Below, piece after piece: positions 43,927-52,808 of a stretch of 64,000 nucleotides of DNA (position 1 is the first letter of the stretch; each line of letters starts with the position of its first letter). The notes below the pieces were generated by a model that saw only the letters and a list, made by a program, of their open reading frames with translations, did no database searches and was not told where the DNA came from. The stretch covers positions 36,000 through 99,999 of the forward strand of contig NZ_JAUNOQ010000009.1 in NCBI RefSeq assembly GCF_030531065.1, in the 5' to 3' direction. Both the position numbers and the translations under genes were made by a program. Origin of the DNA: Phascolarctobacterium sp. (lineage in GTDB: Bacteria > Bacillota > Negativicutes > Acidaminococcales > Acidaminococcaceae).

Positions 43927-44211
43927 AACACAATGATGTGTTGTTGCTAAATTTAATACTCATCAGTAAATGCAATGAACGGGAAAATTTACCTGGCCCA
44001 AGGCTTTTAGAGAGACGGCGCACGGTGCAAGCCGCCACCATCCAGGCAGAGAAGCTCGCCCGCAAGCAGCCGCTTTGAACGAAGTAGAAGCGGACGCCCG
44101 ACAGCGTTAAGTCTCCGAACGCAGGCTTCGGAAAGAATGAAGTAAAAAATTAGGGTGGTACCGCGATTTTTCGCCCCTATCTGTTATGAAAAAAGCAGAT
44201 AGGGGCTTTTT
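43927..44211 (+). ncRNA. T-box leader (probably Leu-tRNA sensing)
   Basis: The T-box sequence AGGGTGGTACCGCGA lies at 44152-44166 and is followed by the terminator GCCCCTATCTG/CAGATAGGGGC (44173-44206) with a T-run. An AGAGAG motif at about 44009 fits the distal Stem I. A CTC (Leu) triplet at 43959-43961 is a candidate specifier, but I could not fold Stem I with certainty. Uncharged tRNA should favour readthrough into leuCDB. Between 44212 and 44369 there is another imperfect hairpin (GGCGTATAAATACT ... AGTATTATAAGCC) and the leuC ribosome-binding site. Confidence 0.92.
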
Positions 44212-44369
44212 CATACAGTTTAGAATGCTTTAGATACGAGGAAGAGCGACGACGGCGTATAAATACTACTCCCAGGAGCCCTGACGCAGTAGATGAAGTA
44301 TTATAAGCCGTATTTATTAGGTAATAATCAACACCATATCAAAATGAAAAAAATTGGAGGTCTTAATTT

Positions 44370-45635
44370 ATGGGTATGACAATGACAGAAAAAATCCTTG
44401 CGAAGCATGCTCATCGCGACAGCGTCAGCGCTGGCGATCTGCTGGTTTCCCAAGTAGACCTGGTATTAGCCAACGATATTACCGGTCCCCCGGCGATTAC
44501 CGAATTTGAAAAAATCGGCAAGCCGGTATTTGACAAAAATAAAATTGCTCTGGTTCCCGACCATTTTTCTCCCTGCAAAGATATCAAATCCGCTACCATG
44601 TGCAAGCGTATGCGCGACTTCGCCCGCAAGCACGAAATCAAAAATTATTTTGAAGTAGGCCGCATGGGCATCGAACACGCTTTACTACCGGATCAGGGTC
44701 TGGTTGCTCCCGGCGAAATCGTTATCGGCGCCGACTCCCACACCTGCACCTACGGCGCGCTCAACGCGCTGAGCACCGGCATGGGCCAGACCGATATCGG
44801 CTGCGCTATGGCCAGCGGCACCACCTGGTTCAAGGTTCCCCAGGCCATTAAGGTCAACCTGACCGGCACGCTGCCCAGATATGTGCGCGGCAAGGATATT
44901 ATCCTCACCATTATCGGCATGATCGGCGTCGACGGCGCTCGCTACCAATCTTTGGAGTTTGGCGGCGAAGGCGTTGCCCAACTGTCCATGGCCGACCGTC
45001 TGACCATCTGCAACATGGCTATCGAAGCCGGCGGCAAGAACGGCATTTTCCCCGTTGACGAAAAAACCGTAGAATTTCTTAAAGAACGCGGCGTAACCCG
45101 TCCCTGGGAAGCGGTAACTGCCGACGAGGACGCAGAATATGCCCGCGTACTGGATATTAAGCTGGACGAGCTGGTACCCGTAGTCGCTTATCCGCATCTG
45201 CCGGAAAACACCCATCCGGCCCGCGAAGGCCATAACATTAAAATCGATCAGGTAGTAATCGGCTCCTGCACCAACGGCCGTTTGGAGGATCTGGCGCAGG
45301 CTGCGGAAATTATCAAAGGGCATAAGGTTTGCGACCATGTGCGCATGATCGTCATTCCCGCTACCCAGGAAATTTATCAAAAGGCTATGCACCTGGGCTA
45401 TCTTGATACCTTTATCGAAGCCGGCGCAGCCGTTTCCACTCCTACCTGCGGTCCCTGCCTGGGCGGCTACATGGGTATTCTGGCCGCCGGCGAACGCGCC
45501 GTTTCCACCACCAACCGCAATTTCCGCGGCCGCATGGGTCATGTGGACAGCGAAGTTTATCTGGCCAGCCCCTACACCGCTGCCGCCAGCGCAATCACCG
45601 GCTATATCACCAGCCCCGAGGAGGTAGTAAAATGA
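44370..45635 (+). CDS. leuC: 3-isopropylmalate dehydratase large subunit
   Basis: Isomerises 2- to 3-isopropylmalate in Leu synthesis, with LeuD. The 421-residue protein has the aconitase-family motifs [21 protein letters not shown] and PTCGPCLGG, the last two holding the three [4Fe-4S] Cys. TTGGAGG lies 10 nt upstream. First gene of leuCDB; it overlaps leuD by 4 bp. The homoaconitase-like length of about 420 (rather than 460) is typical of the Firmicute/archaeal branch. Confidence 0.95.
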   Translation: MGMTMTEKILAKHAHRDSVSAGDLLVSQVDLVLANDITGPPAITEFEKIGKPVFDKNKIALVPDHFSPCKDIKSATMCKRMRDFARKHEIKNYFEVGRMGIEHALLPDQGLVAPGEIVIGADSHTCTYGALNALSTGMGQTDIGCAMASGTTWFKVPQAIKVNLTGTLPRYVRGKDIILTIIGMIGVDGARYQSLEFGGEGVAQLSMADRLTICNMAIEAGGKNGIFPVDEKTVEFLKERGVTRPWEAVTADEDAEYARVLDIKLDELVPVVAYPHLPENTHPAREGHNIKIDQVVIGSCTNGRLEDLAQAAEIIKGHKVCDHVRMIVIPATQEIYQKAMHLGYLDTFIEAGAAVSTPTCGPCLGGYMGILAAGERAVSTTNRNFRGRMGHVDSEVYLASPYTAAASAITGYITSPEEVVK

Positions 45636-46126
45636 GTAAAGTTTGGCGTTACGGCGACCACGTCGATACGGACGTAATTATCCCCGCAAGATATTTAAAC
45701 ATCGCAGATTTCATCGAGCTGGCAGAGCACGCTATGGAGGACGCCAAGGAAAATCTGGTAGAAAACTTTGCCGCAGGCGTGCATCCCGGCGATTATATCG
45801 TAGCAGGCAAAAACTTCGGCTGCGGTTCCTCCCGCGAACACGCGCCCATGGTTTTAAAGGTTAAAGGCATCAAATGCATCGTTGCCGACAGCTTCGCCCG
45901 CATTTTCTATCGCAACGCCATCAATATCGGCCTGCCCGTTTTGGAAATCGGCGCTGACGTAGAAAAAATTCAGCCCGGCGATACCATCGACGTAGATATG
46001 AACGCCGGTGAAATTCATATTACCAATAAAAACATTACTATCAAAACCAAACCGCTGCCGGAATTTATTCAAAAAATTGCCGACTGCGGCGGTCTTATCA
46101 ATTATTTAAAAGGAGAGCAGAAATAA
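45632..46126 (+). CDS. leuD: 3-isopropylmalate dehydratase small subunit
   Basis: The swivel domain partner of LeuC (164 residues). [12 protein letters not shown] at the N-terminus and [16 protein letters not shown] are the substrate-binding motifs. It overlaps leuC by 4 bp and leuB by one base. Confidence 0.95.
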   Translation: MSKVWRYGDHVDTDVIIPARYLNIADFIELAEHAMEDAKENLVENFAAGVHPGDYIVAGKNFGCGSSREHAPMVLKVKGIKCIVADSFARIFYRNAINIGLPVLEIGADVEKIQPGDTIDVDMNAGEIHITNKNITIKTKPLPEFIQKIADCGGLINYLKGEQK

Positions 46127-47199
46127 TGAAGATTTGCTTACTTCCCGGCGACGGCATCGGCGTAGAAATCGTAGACGCCGCAGTAGAGGTACTGGACGCC
46201 GCCGCGAAAAAATTCGGCTTTGCTATTGAATATGACAAGCAGCTTATCGGCGGCTGCGCTATCGACGCTACCGGCGTACCCCTGCCGGAAGCTACTATCG
46301 CTGCCGCTAAAGCTGCGGACGCAGTGCTGCTGGGCGCCGTAGGCGGCCCTAAATGGGATAATGTGGAGCCCGATATCCGTCCGGAAAAGGGCCTGCTGGG
46401 CATCCGCAAGGCGCTGGGCTTGTACTGCAACCTGCGCCCCATGACCGTCTCCAAATTCACCGCGCATTTATCCCCGCTCAAAACGGAACGCGCCGAAGGC
46501 GCAGACTTGCTCATCGTGCGCGAGCTGACCGGCGGCATTTACTTCGGCGAGCATAACGAGGCACACCTCAACGCCGACGGCGTAGAAGAAGCCAGTGACG
46601 TAGAGCTGTACACCCGTCCGGAAATCGAGCGCATTGCCCGCTTCGCCTTCGAGGCCGCTAAAAAGCGCCGCGGCAAAGTGACCAGCGTCGATAAAGCCAA
46701 CGTGCTGGGCTCCAGCCGTATGTGGCGCAAAATCGTCGCCGAAATGCAGGCCAAGGATTATCCGGAAGTAGAGCTGAACAATTTCTATGTAGATAACTGC
46801 GCTATGCAGCTTGTACTCAACCCCAGACAATTCGACGTTATTCTGACCAATAATATTTTCGGCGATATTTTGAGCGACGAAGCCAGCACTATCGCAGGCA
46901 GCATCGGCCTGCTGCCCAGCGCCTCCTTAGGCGACGGCACTGGTATGTACGAGCCCATTCACGGCAGCGCTCCGGACATTGCCGGTCAAGGCATTGCCAA
47001 CCCGCTGGCTACCATTCTCAGCGTCGCTATGATGCTGCGTTATTCCCTCAACCAAAGCGCTGCAGCCGACGCTATCGAAGCCGCTGTGGACGCGGTAATG
47101 GAGCAGGGCTACCGCACTCCCGACCTGTACGCCGAAGGCTTGAAGAAAGTTTCGACCGCTGAAATGGGTAGTCTTGTTGCCCAAGAGCTGTTGAAATAA
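46126..47199 (+). CDS. leuB: 3-isopropylmalate dehydrogenase
   Basis: Oxidatively decarboxylates 3-isopropylmalate. The 357-residue protein shows [29 protein letters not shown], the substrate-binding [31 protein letters not shown] and [17 protein letters not shown]. Last gene of the operon, followed by the terminator at 47264. Confidence 0.96.
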   Translation: MKICLLPGDGIGVEIVDAAVEVLDAAAKKFGFAIEYDKQLIGGCAIDATGVPLPEATIAAAKAADAVLLGAVGGPKWDNVEPDIRPEKGLLGIRKALGLYCNLRPMTVSKFTAHLSPLKTERAEGADLLIVRELTGGIYFGEHNEAHLNADGVEEASDVELYTRPEIERIARFAFEAAKKRRGKVTSVDKANVLGSSRMWRKIVAEMQAKDYPEVELNNFYVDNCAMQLVLNPRQFDVILTNNIFGDILSDEASTIAGSIGLLPSASLGDGTGMYEPIHGSAPDIAGQGIANPLATILSVAMMLRYSLNQSAAADAIEAAVDAVMEQGYRTPDLYAEGLKKVSTAEMGSLVAQELLK

Positions 47200-47263
47200 T
47201 GGCTCCGTCCCCTCGCAGCCGCGCCTTCCTCGGAGGCCTCTACTAAATATTAATCAACCAGCT

Positions 47264-47306
47264 AAAAAGCTCTGTGCAACCGTTTCAAATTGCACAGAGC
47301 TTTTTT
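47264..47306. terminator. Bidirectional terminator between leuB and the DUF4143 gene
   Basis: AAAAAGCTCTGTGCAA and TTGCACAGAGCTTTTTT form a stem of about 16 bp with a 10-nt loop and T-runs on both strands. It touches the stop codon of the convergent gene. Confidence 0.9.
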
Positions 47307-48462
47307 ATACATATTCCGCCGGTAGATAATACAAATTATCCGCTAACAGTTTGATTTCGCCTCCCGTACCGATAACGCAGCCGCTGCCCAAAGCAGCGCC
47401 GTGCTCTGCGGCATACCCGCGCAGCAGCTCAAAGCTTTTCTGCACCTTGCGCACGCTGTACCCGTCCTTACAAATATTTACGGGATACAGCACGCCGTCA
47501 ACACGCAAGATCAGGCTGATTTCCTTGTAATTGGAATCCTGATAAAACATCATCCGCGCTCTTTTACCCTGCCGCAGATAGCTTTCCCTAAGCCTGTTGA
47601 GCACATAATTATCAAACAGATTCTTCAAATAAAAGCTTTGCACCAGCGTCTTCACATCACCGATTTGTAATAATTGCGCCGCTGCGCCCGTATCGCGGAA
47701 ATACAGCTTCGGGGCTTTTACCATGCGCTTGCTGCCCAGGCTGCCCAAAGGCTGCAGCAGGTAAACCATGCCCGTCCCCGCCAAAAATTGCAGCCATTGC
47801 TTGGCCGTCGGCGCCGTAATGCCCACGCCGCTGCAAAGTCTGGAATAATTGACCACCGTGCCCGTCATGCTGGCCGCCACGCATAAAAAACGGTAGAACT
47901 TCATAGCGTCGCTGACCGTAGTCTGCTCCATAATCTCCCGCTGTACCAATCCGCTGATATACGCGCCCAGTTCCTCGCTACAGCCGTCCCAAGTTCCCCA
48001 CAGAACAGCAGTAAAAACCTCCTGCTGTTTTTGCCGTAAATTCGCCAGGCAGGCGGCAGTCGGCGCAAAGGGTTCATTTAGTTCGTCCGCCTGCGGCAAG
48101 GGCAAATCTCCAAAGACGACCTTTCTTGTTTCCTGCTGCCCGGCCAACGCTTCTAAATAATAGCTCTGCGAACAGCTTACCAAAACCTTAGCCAAAGGTA
48201 CACCGCCAGACAGCAGCGCAGGCAGCAAAGACGGCGTATACTGTAAGTTCGCCAGATAAACAGGCAGCCGCAAACTGCTCAAAAAAAGCCGCGGGTTCTG
48301 CTCCACCTGTAAGCGCAGATTGGGCAGGGACATATCCACCGTCGTATAATCCTTTGCCAGCGCAACCAGCAGTTCCTTTTGCCTGTCATTCCCGCAGGTA
48401 CGTAAAATAACGAGTTTATTATTCAGTTGTAGATTGCGAATAGCATTTTGTAAATCAGTCAT
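47305..48462 (-). CDS. DUF4143-type ATPase-like protein with degenerate P-loop
   Basis: The C-terminal half (MKFYRFLCVAASMTGTVVNYSRLCSGVGITAPTAKQWLQFLAGTGMVYLL ... PKLYFRDTGAAAQLL) matches the DUF4143 module that normally follows an AAA_14 ATPase domain. The N-terminal region keeps the family's layout (LVILRTCGNDRQKELLVALA) but lacks a GxxGK[ST] Walker A, and DLPLP replaces the usual Walker B region. It probably does not hydrolyse ATP. Start: ATG at 48462 has AAGGAAG upstream; an ATG at 48477 is also possible. Function unknown. It follows the Wzt gene. Confidence 0.7.
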   Translation of the reverse strand: MTDLQNAIRNLQLNNKLVILRTCGNDRQKELLVALAKDYTTVDMSLPNLRLQVEQNPRLFLSSLRLPVYLANLQYTPSLLPALLSGGVPLAKVLVSCSQSYYLEALAGQQETRKVVFGDLPLPQADELNEPFAPTAACLANLRQKQQEVFTAVLWGTWDGCSEELGAYISGLVQREIMEQTTVSDAMKFYRFLCVAASMTGTVVNYSRLCSGVGITAPTAKQWLQFLAGTGMVYLLQPLGSLGSKRMVKAPKLYFRDTGAAAQLLQIGDVKTLVQSFYLKNLFDNYVLNRLRESYLRQGKRARMMFYQDSNYKEISLILRVDGVLYPVNICKDGYSVRKVQKSFELLRGYAAEHGAALGSGCVIGTGGEIKLLADNLYYLPAEYV

Positions 48463-48489
48463 ATTCTTCCTTTTCATGCGCCGCCCTTT

Positions 48490-49440
48490 TTATCGCCCTG
48501 CGGCACATTCCTTTAACAATTCCGGCTTTTGTTTTTTGACTATCGCCAGCGCCGCCTCCAACGCCGCTTTGCTTTCTCCTTTTTCCAATACCGCTTGCAA
48601 CCTCTGCGCTTCCGTCCGCGCCGCTTCCTCGCGCTTCCTTTGCTGACGCTTACGCCAGCCTTCGGCCAACTTCCGTACTTCCGCCGCAGTTTGCGGCAAC
48701 TTTTTCGTAGTCAGAAATTCCTCGTATGCGTCGCAATGCAGCGTTACCTCGTCAGTAAAAGCTACTTGTTTTCCGTGGTCCAGCCACAAAATTTTATTGC
48801 ACAGCTCCCGTACCTGCCCCAGCGAATGGGACACCAAAATGCCCGTTACGCCGCCGGCCAGTATCTCTTTCATCTTATCGCCGCTCTTTTTGCGGAATGC
48901 TCCGTCGCCCACCGATAAAACCTCGTCCAGAATCAAAATATCCGGCTTCACTAAGCAGGCGATAGCAAAGGCCAGCCTGCTCTTCATCCCGCTGGAAAGC
49001 TGCTTAAAGAGCCTGTCCTGAAAGCCCTGCAGCTCGGCAAAAGCGATAATGGCGTCATACTGCTCATCCATAAATTTGCGGGTATAGCCCAATAACGCCC
49101 CGCGCAGATATGTATTTTCCCGCACAGTCAAATCGCCGTCAAAGCCGCTGGCCAGTTCCAGCAGAGCCGCAACTGTGCCGTTGATTTCCATATGGCCCTC
49201 AGTTGGCACCATAATGCCGGATACCGCTTTGAGTAGCGTGGATTTACCTGCGCCGTTAGTGCCGATAATGCCCAGCATATCGCCTTTTTCCAGGGAAAAG
49301 GTAATATTTTTATCCGCCCAAAATTCTGTAATGCGGTAATTGCCTTTAAGCCTGCGTACCACATATTCCTTGAGCCCGATATTTTTAAAATCTCCCGTCA
49401 GATAGCGTATGGAAACGCCCTCTGCTTTAATAATAGCCAT
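48490..49440 (-). CDS. Polysaccharide ABC exporter ATPase (Wzt/TagH-like)
   Basis: A 316-residue ATPase for export of a lipid-linked polymer. Walker A GTNGAGKSTLLKAVSG, signature LSSGMKSRLAFAIAC and Walker B DILILDEVLSVGD are those of the Wzt/TagH group. After the ATPase domain is a charged coiled-coil-like tail (WRKRQQRKREEAARTEAQRL) in place of a carbohydrate-binding domain. AGGAGG lies upstream of the ATG. Its permease partner is at 53924, about 4.5 kb away, with three rpn genes and an acyltransferase between. Confidence 0.92.
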   Translation of the reverse strand: MAIIKAEGVSIRYLTGDFKNIGLKEYVVRRLKGNYRITEFWADKNITFSLEKGDMLGIIGTNGAGKSTLLKAVSGIMVPTEGHMEINGTVAALLELASGFDGDLTVRENTYLRGALLGYTRKFMDEQYDAIIAFAELQGFQDRLFKQLSSGMKSRLAFAIACLVKPDILILDEVLSVGDGAFRKKSGDKMKEILAGGVTGILVSHSLGQVRELCNKILWLDHGKQVAFTDEVTLHCDAYEEFLTTKKLPQTAAEVRKLAEGWRKRQQRKREEAARTEAQRLQAVLEKGESKAALEAALAIVKKQKPELLKECAAGR

Positions 49441-49506
49441 GCCTGCCTCCTGCGCATAATATAAAATTTATGATTAGTTTTTTATTGCGTAAGTTACCGC
49501 CAACGC

Positions 49507-49535
49507 TTGCCTCTGTATTCTGTACATGTTATAAT
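49507..49535 (+). promoter_or_regulatory. Promoter of rpn copy A
   Basis: TTGCCT (49507-49512) and TATAAT (49530-49535), 17-bp spacer. Equivalent promoters lie at 50592-50621 (copy B), 51692-51720 (copy C) and 58393-58422 (copy D). Confidence 0.78.
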
Positions 49536-49540
49536 TTATA

Positions 49541-49660
49541 TGAAAAATTCATAAGTAGGGCGGTACTTCACAGTATCTATTTAGCAGTATCTGCGTTCTG
49601 TTTTTACAGAGCGCCGGTACTGCTTTTTTGTTTTGCCGCATTCTGATTATGTGTTTTCAA
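49541..49660 (+). ncRNA. Structured rpn leader RNA, copy A
   Basis: After the promoter an outer stem (CATAAG.AGGGCGG with CCGC...TTATG) encloses a terminator-like hairpin AGCAGTA...TACTGCT (49583-49624) followed by T6. The same architecture with different but pairing sequences precedes all four rpn genes. It may be an attenuator or translational control element. Confidence 0.65.
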
Positions 49661-49692
49661 CCCCAAATTATCAAACTAAAGGAGATGAAAGC

Positions 49693-50523
49693 ATGCCCAA
49701 CGAATTCGTCAAACCCGAATATCTGGAAAAGCTTGCCAGGCTGCGTCTTATCGACGACACCTTCATGCGCAAAGTTTTTGAAAACAACACCCCGGCCACA
49801 GAGCTGCTCTTGCGTATCATTCTGCAGAATGATAAAATTAAAGTGGTCAAAGACCTAAGCCAATATACGCTTACCAACCTGTCCGGACATTCCGTACAAT
49901 TGGACGTATTAGCCCAAGACGCTTGTGGTCGTTACCTAAACGTAGAAGTTCAAAGTAAATCAGAAGGAGCTTCACCGCAGCGCGCCCGCTATTACGTAGG
50001 CGCAATCGATACGGCACATTTCCCTAAAAGCGTCGACTACCGCACGCTTTTCGATACCTACGTTATCTTCATCACGGAAACCGACGTGCTTGGCGCAGGA
50101 CAGCCTATTTACCATATTGAGCGTAAGATTGAAGAAAACGGAGCCAGTTTTAAAGACGGCTCGCATATTATCTACGTCAACGGCAATTGCCGTTATGACC
50201 AAACCGCTTTAAGCAGGCTGATGCACGATTTTTTCTGCACCAATGCCAGCGATATGCATTATCATGAATTAAAACAACGTGTAAAATATTTGAAGGAAAC
50301 CGAGGAAGGAGTGCAAACTATGTGCAAGATTATCAATGATTTATCCGATGTAGCATTTGCCCAAGGTAAAAGTGCAGGTATAAGTGAAGGTCTCGCCCAA
50401 GGTGAAGCTAAAGCTACATTAGACATTGCCAAAAACATGAAACATTCAGGTAAATTCAGCGACGATGCTATCGTACTGGCTACTAACCTCACCTTAGAGC
50501 AAGTCAAAGCAATCCGCGTCTAG
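49693..50523 (+). CDS. Rpn-family nuclease (PD-(D/E)XK), copy A
   Basis: A 276-residue Rpn-family protein (recombination-promoting nuclease/putative transposase, PDDEXK_2). The nuclease site is Asp71 (QLDVLAQD) and Glu85-Val-Gln87 (NVEVQ), the D-E-X-Q variant of PD-(D/E)XK used by Rpn. Residues 1-209 are conserved among the four copies here; from residue 210 the tail is variable and helical (GKSAGISEGLAQGEAKA). Rpn proteins are implicated in RecA-independent transfer and in toxic anti-phage responses. Start at 49693 has GGAG upstream. It lies on the opposite strand to the polysaccharide operon. Confidence 0.9.
   Translation: MPNEFVKPEYLEKLARLRLIDDTFMRKVFENNTPATELLLRIILQNDKIKVVKDLSQYTLTNLSGHSVQLDVLAQDACGRYLNVEVQSKSEGASPQRARYYVGAIDTAHFPKSVDYRTLFDTYVIFITETDVLGAGQPIYHIERKIEENGASFKDGSHIIYVNGNCRYDQTALSRLMHDFFCTNASDMHYHELKQRVKYLKETEEGVQTMCKIINDLSDVAFAQGKSAGISEGLAQGEAKATLDIAKNMKHSGKFSDDAIVLATNLTLEQVKAIRV
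50320..50523 (+). CDS. Intragenic small Rpn protein (RpnS-like), copy A
   Basis: AAGGAG (50306-50311) stands 8 nt before an in-frame ATG at codon 210, beginning MCKIIND. Translation would give a 67-residue C-terminal protein. Small intragenic Rpn products have been reported in E. coli as antitoxins of the full-length nuclease. Whether it is made here is inference. Confidence 0.6.
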   Translation: MCKIINDLSDVAFAQGKSAGISEGLAQGEAKATLDIAKNMKHSGKFSDDAIVLATNLTLEQVKAIRV

Positions 50524-50553
50524 CCCACGCTACAACTTCATATTGTACGCTAG

Positions 50554-50578
50554 AGGACGGCGCAGGCCGTCCTTTTTG
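50554..50578 (+). terminator. Terminator of rpn copy A
   Basis: AGGACGGC-GCAG-GCCGTCCT followed by TTTT. Near-identical terminators follow copy B (51654-51678) and copy C (52737-52760). Confidence 0.85.
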
Positions 50579-50591
50579 TTATCGCCAACGC

Positions 50592-50621
50592 TTGCCTTAA
50601 CATCTCATTACATGATATAAT
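50592..50621 (+). promoter_or_regulatory. Promoter of rpn copy B
   Basis: TTGCCT (50592-50597) and TATAAT (50616-50621), 18-bp spacer. Confidence 0.75.
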
Positions 50622-50629
50622 CTATATGA

Positions 50630-50745
50630 AAATTACATAAGTAGTGCGGTACCTGACGGTATCTATTAAGCAGTATCTGCGTTCTGTTTTTACAGAGCGC
50701 CGGTACTGCTTTTTTATTTTGTACCGCACTCTGCTTATGAGTTTT
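50630..50745 (+). ncRNA. Structured rpn leader RNA, copy B
   Basis: The outer stem is strongest here: CATAAG (50636-50641) with CTTATG (50734-50739) and GTGCGGTAC (50644-50652) with GTACCGCAC (50721-50729). The inner hairpin AGCAGTA/TACTGCT (50669-50710) is followed by a T-run. Confidence 0.65.
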
Positions 50746-50780
50746 CAATCCCCACATATTAAGCAAAAGGAGATGAAAGT

Positions 50781-51569
50781 ATGCCCAACGAATTTGTCAA
50801 ACCCGAATACCTGGAAAAGCTTGCCAGGCTGCGTCTTATCGACGACACCTTCATGCGCAAAGTCTTTGAAAACAACACACCTGCTACGGAACTGCTCTTG
50901 CGTATCATTCTGCAGAATGATAAAATTAAAGTGGTCAAAGACCTAAGCCAATATACGCTTACCAACCTGTCCGGACATTCCGTACAATTGGACGTATTAG
51001 CCCAAGACGCTTGTGGTCGTTACCTAAACGTAGAAGTTCAAAGTAAATCAGAAGGAGCTTCACCGCAGCGCGCCCGCTATTACGTAGGCGCAATCGATAC
51101 GGCTCACTTCCCTAAAAGCGTCGACTACCGCACGCTTTTCGACACCTACGTCATCTTCATAACAGAAACCGATGTGCTTGGAGCAGGACAGCCTATTTAT
51201 CACATTGAGCGTAAGATTGAAGAAAACGGAGCCAGCTTTAACGACGGTTCGCATATTATCTATGTCAACGGCAATTGCCGTTATGAGCAAACCGCATTAA
51301 GCAGGCTGATGCATGATTTTTTCTGCACCAGCGCCAGCGATATGCATTATCATGAATTAAAACAACGTGTAAAATATTTTAAAGAAACCGAGGAAGGAGT
51401 GCAGACTATGTGTAAGATTATGGAAGAACTGAAAGAAAGTGGTAAAGCCGAAGCTATGTTAGAATCAATCAAAAGCCTGAAGGTAACTCAAAACTGGACT
51501 ACCGAGCAAGCCTTAGCCGCGCTCAATATCGATAAAAAGAATTGGGCAACATACATTGCATTACTCTAA
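50781..51569 (+). CDS. Rpn-family nuclease, copy B (alternative C-terminus)
   Basis: A 262-residue paralogue with the same nuclease residues (Asp71, Glu85, Gln87). Its tail differs: KESGKAEAMLESIKSLK, then TTEQALAALNI and a stop at 51569. In the same frame beyond that stop, at 51576-51623, NLPLGQAQAISV-stop resembles the usual Rpn ending, so the gene seems to have lost its original end. The first half is almost identical to copies A and C. Confidence 0.9.
   Translation: MPNEFVKPEYLEKLARLRLIDDTFMRKVFENNTPATELLLRIILQNDKIKVVKDLSQYTLTNLSGHSVQLDVLAQDACGRYLNVEVQSKSEGASPQRARYYVGAIDTAHFPKSVDYRTLFDTYVIFITETDVLGAGQPIYHIERKIEENGASFNDGSHIIYVNGNCRYEQTALSRLMHDFFCTSASDMHYHELKQRVKYFKETEEGVQTMCKIMEELKESGKAEAMLESIKSLKVTQNWTTEQALAALNIDKKNWATYIALL
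51408..51569 (+). CDS. Intragenic small Rpn protein (RpnS-like), copy B
   Basis: GGAAGGAG precedes the in-frame ATG at codon 210 (MCKIMEELKES) by 8 nt. The product would be 53 residues. Confidence 0.6.
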   Translation: MCKIMEELKESGKAEAMLESIKSLKVTQNWTTEQALAALNIDKKNWATYIALL

Positions 51570-51653
51570 ATTATAATTGCGATCAACTTGCCGCTAGGAC
51601 AAGCTCAAGCTATCAGCGTATAGCCCACGCTACAACTTCATATTGCACACTAG

Positions 51654-51678
51654 AGGACGGCGCAGGCCGTCCTTTTTG
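51654..51678 (+). terminator. Terminator of rpn copy B
   Basis: AGGACGGC-GCAG-GCCGTCCT followed by TTTT. Confidence 0.85.
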
Positions 51679-51691
51679 TTATCGCCAACGC

Positions 51692-51720
51692 TTGCCTCTG
51701 TATTCTGTACATGTTATAAT
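51692..51720 (+). promoter_or_regulatory. Promoter of rpn copy C
   Basis: TTGCCT (51692-51697) and TATAAT (51715-51720), 17-bp spacer, identical to that of copy A. Confidence 0.78.
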
Positions 51721-51725
51721 TTATA

Positions 51726-51845
51726 TGAAAAATTCATAAGTAGGGCGGTACTTCACAGTATCTATTTAGCAGTATCTGCGTTCTGTTTTTACAGAGCGCC
51801 GGTACTGCTTTTTTGTTTTGCCGCATTCTGATTATGTGTTTTCAA
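51726..51845 (+). ncRNA. Structured rpn leader RNA, copy C
   Basis: Identical in sequence to the copy A leader, including the inner AGCAGTA/TACTGCT hairpin and T-run. Confidence 0.65.
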
Positions 51846-51877
51846 CCCCAAATTATCAAACTAAAGGAGATGAAAGC

Positions 51878-52696
51878 ATGCCCAACGAATTCGTCAAACC
51901 CGAATATCTGGAAAAGCTTGCCAGGCTGCGTCTTATCGACGACACCTTCATGCGCAAAGTTTTTGAAAACAACACCCCGGCCACAGAGCTGCTCTTGCGT
52001 ATCATTCTGCAGAATGATAAAATTAAAGTGGTCAAAGACCTAAGCCAATATACGCTTACCAACCTGTCCGGACATTCCGTACAATTGGACGTATTAGCCC
52101 AAGACGCTTGTGGTCGTTACCTAAACGTAGAAGTTCAAAGTAAATCAGAAGGAGCTTCACCGCAGCGCGCCCGCTATTACGTAGGCGCAATCGATACGGC
52201 TCACTTCCCTAAAAGCGTCGACTACCGCACGCTTTTCGACACCTACGTCATCTTCATAACAGAAACCGATGTGCTTGGAGCAGGACAGCCTATTTATCAC
52301 ATTGAGCGTAAGATTGAAGAAAACGGAGCCAGCTTTAACGACGGTTCGCATATTATCTATGTCAACGGCAATTGCCGTTATGAGCAAACCGCATTAAGCA
52401 GGCTGATGCATGATTTTTTCTGCACCAGCGCCAGCGATATGCATTATCATGAATTAAAACAACGTGTAAAATATTTTAAAGAAACCGAGGAAGGAGTGCA
52501 GACTATGTGTAAGATTATGGAAGAACTGAAACAGGAAGGTTTTGCTCAAGGCGAAGCCAAAGGAAGAAGTGAAGGGCTAGCTCAAGGCAGAAGTGAAACT
52601 GCGCAAAATTTGAAGAAGTTAGGAAAAATGAGTGACGAAGCCATAGCTATAGTTACTAATCTCACCTTAGAGCAAGTCAAAGCAATCCGCGTCTAG
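51878..52696 (+). CDS. Rpn-family nuclease, copy C (mosaic of A and B)
   Basis: A 272-residue paralogue with Asp71, Glu85 and Gln87. Upstream DNA and the first third of the gene match copy A (for example CACCCCGGCCACAGAG), while from about 52197 to 52530 it matches copy B (GGCTCACTTCCCT and following). The tail is its own (GFAQGEAKGRSEGLAQGRSE) but ends like copy A. This is a recombination product. Confidence 0.9.
   Translation: MPNEFVKPEYLEKLARLRLIDDTFMRKVFENNTPATELLLRIILQNDKIKVVKDLSQYTLTNLSGHSVQLDVLAQDACGRYLNVEVQSKSEGASPQRARYYVGAIDTAHFPKSVDYRTLFDTYVIFITETDVLGAGQPIYHIERKIEENGASFNDGSHIIYVNGNCRYEQTALSRLMHDFFCTSASDMHYHELKQRVKYFKETEEGVQTMCKIMEELKQEGFAQGEAKGRSEGLAQGRSETAQNLKKLGKMSDEAIAIVTNLTLEQVKAIRV
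52505..52696 (+). CDS. Intragenic small Rpn protein (RpnS-like), copy C
   Basis: GGAAGGAG, 8-nt gap, then the in-frame ATG at codon 210. The product would be 63 residues. Confidence 0.6.
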   Translation: MCKIMEELKQEGFAQGEAKGRSEGLAQGRSETAQNLKKLGKMSDEAIAIVTNLTLEQVKAIRV

Positions 52697-52736
52697 CCCA
52701 CGCTACAACTTCATATCATACGCTAGAGGACGGCGC

Positions 52737-52760
52737 AGGCCGTCCTTTTTTCATGCCACA
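52737..52760 (+). terminator. Terminator of rpn copy C
   Basis: AGGACGGC-GCAG-GCCGTCCT followed by a T-run. Confidence 0.85.
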
Positions 52761-52808
52761 CGCTGAATTTAGACATCCAATCTGCATCAGCATTAAAATC
52801 AATTTATT

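Noticed and set aside
47305..48462. Toxin-antitoxin or defence ATPase
   Set aside because: No partner gene and no intact P-loop, so only the domain family is stated.
49693..52696. Triplicated rpn genes as a classical insertion sequence array
   Set aside because: No terminal inverted repeats with target duplications were found, and each copy has its own promoter, leader and terminator.
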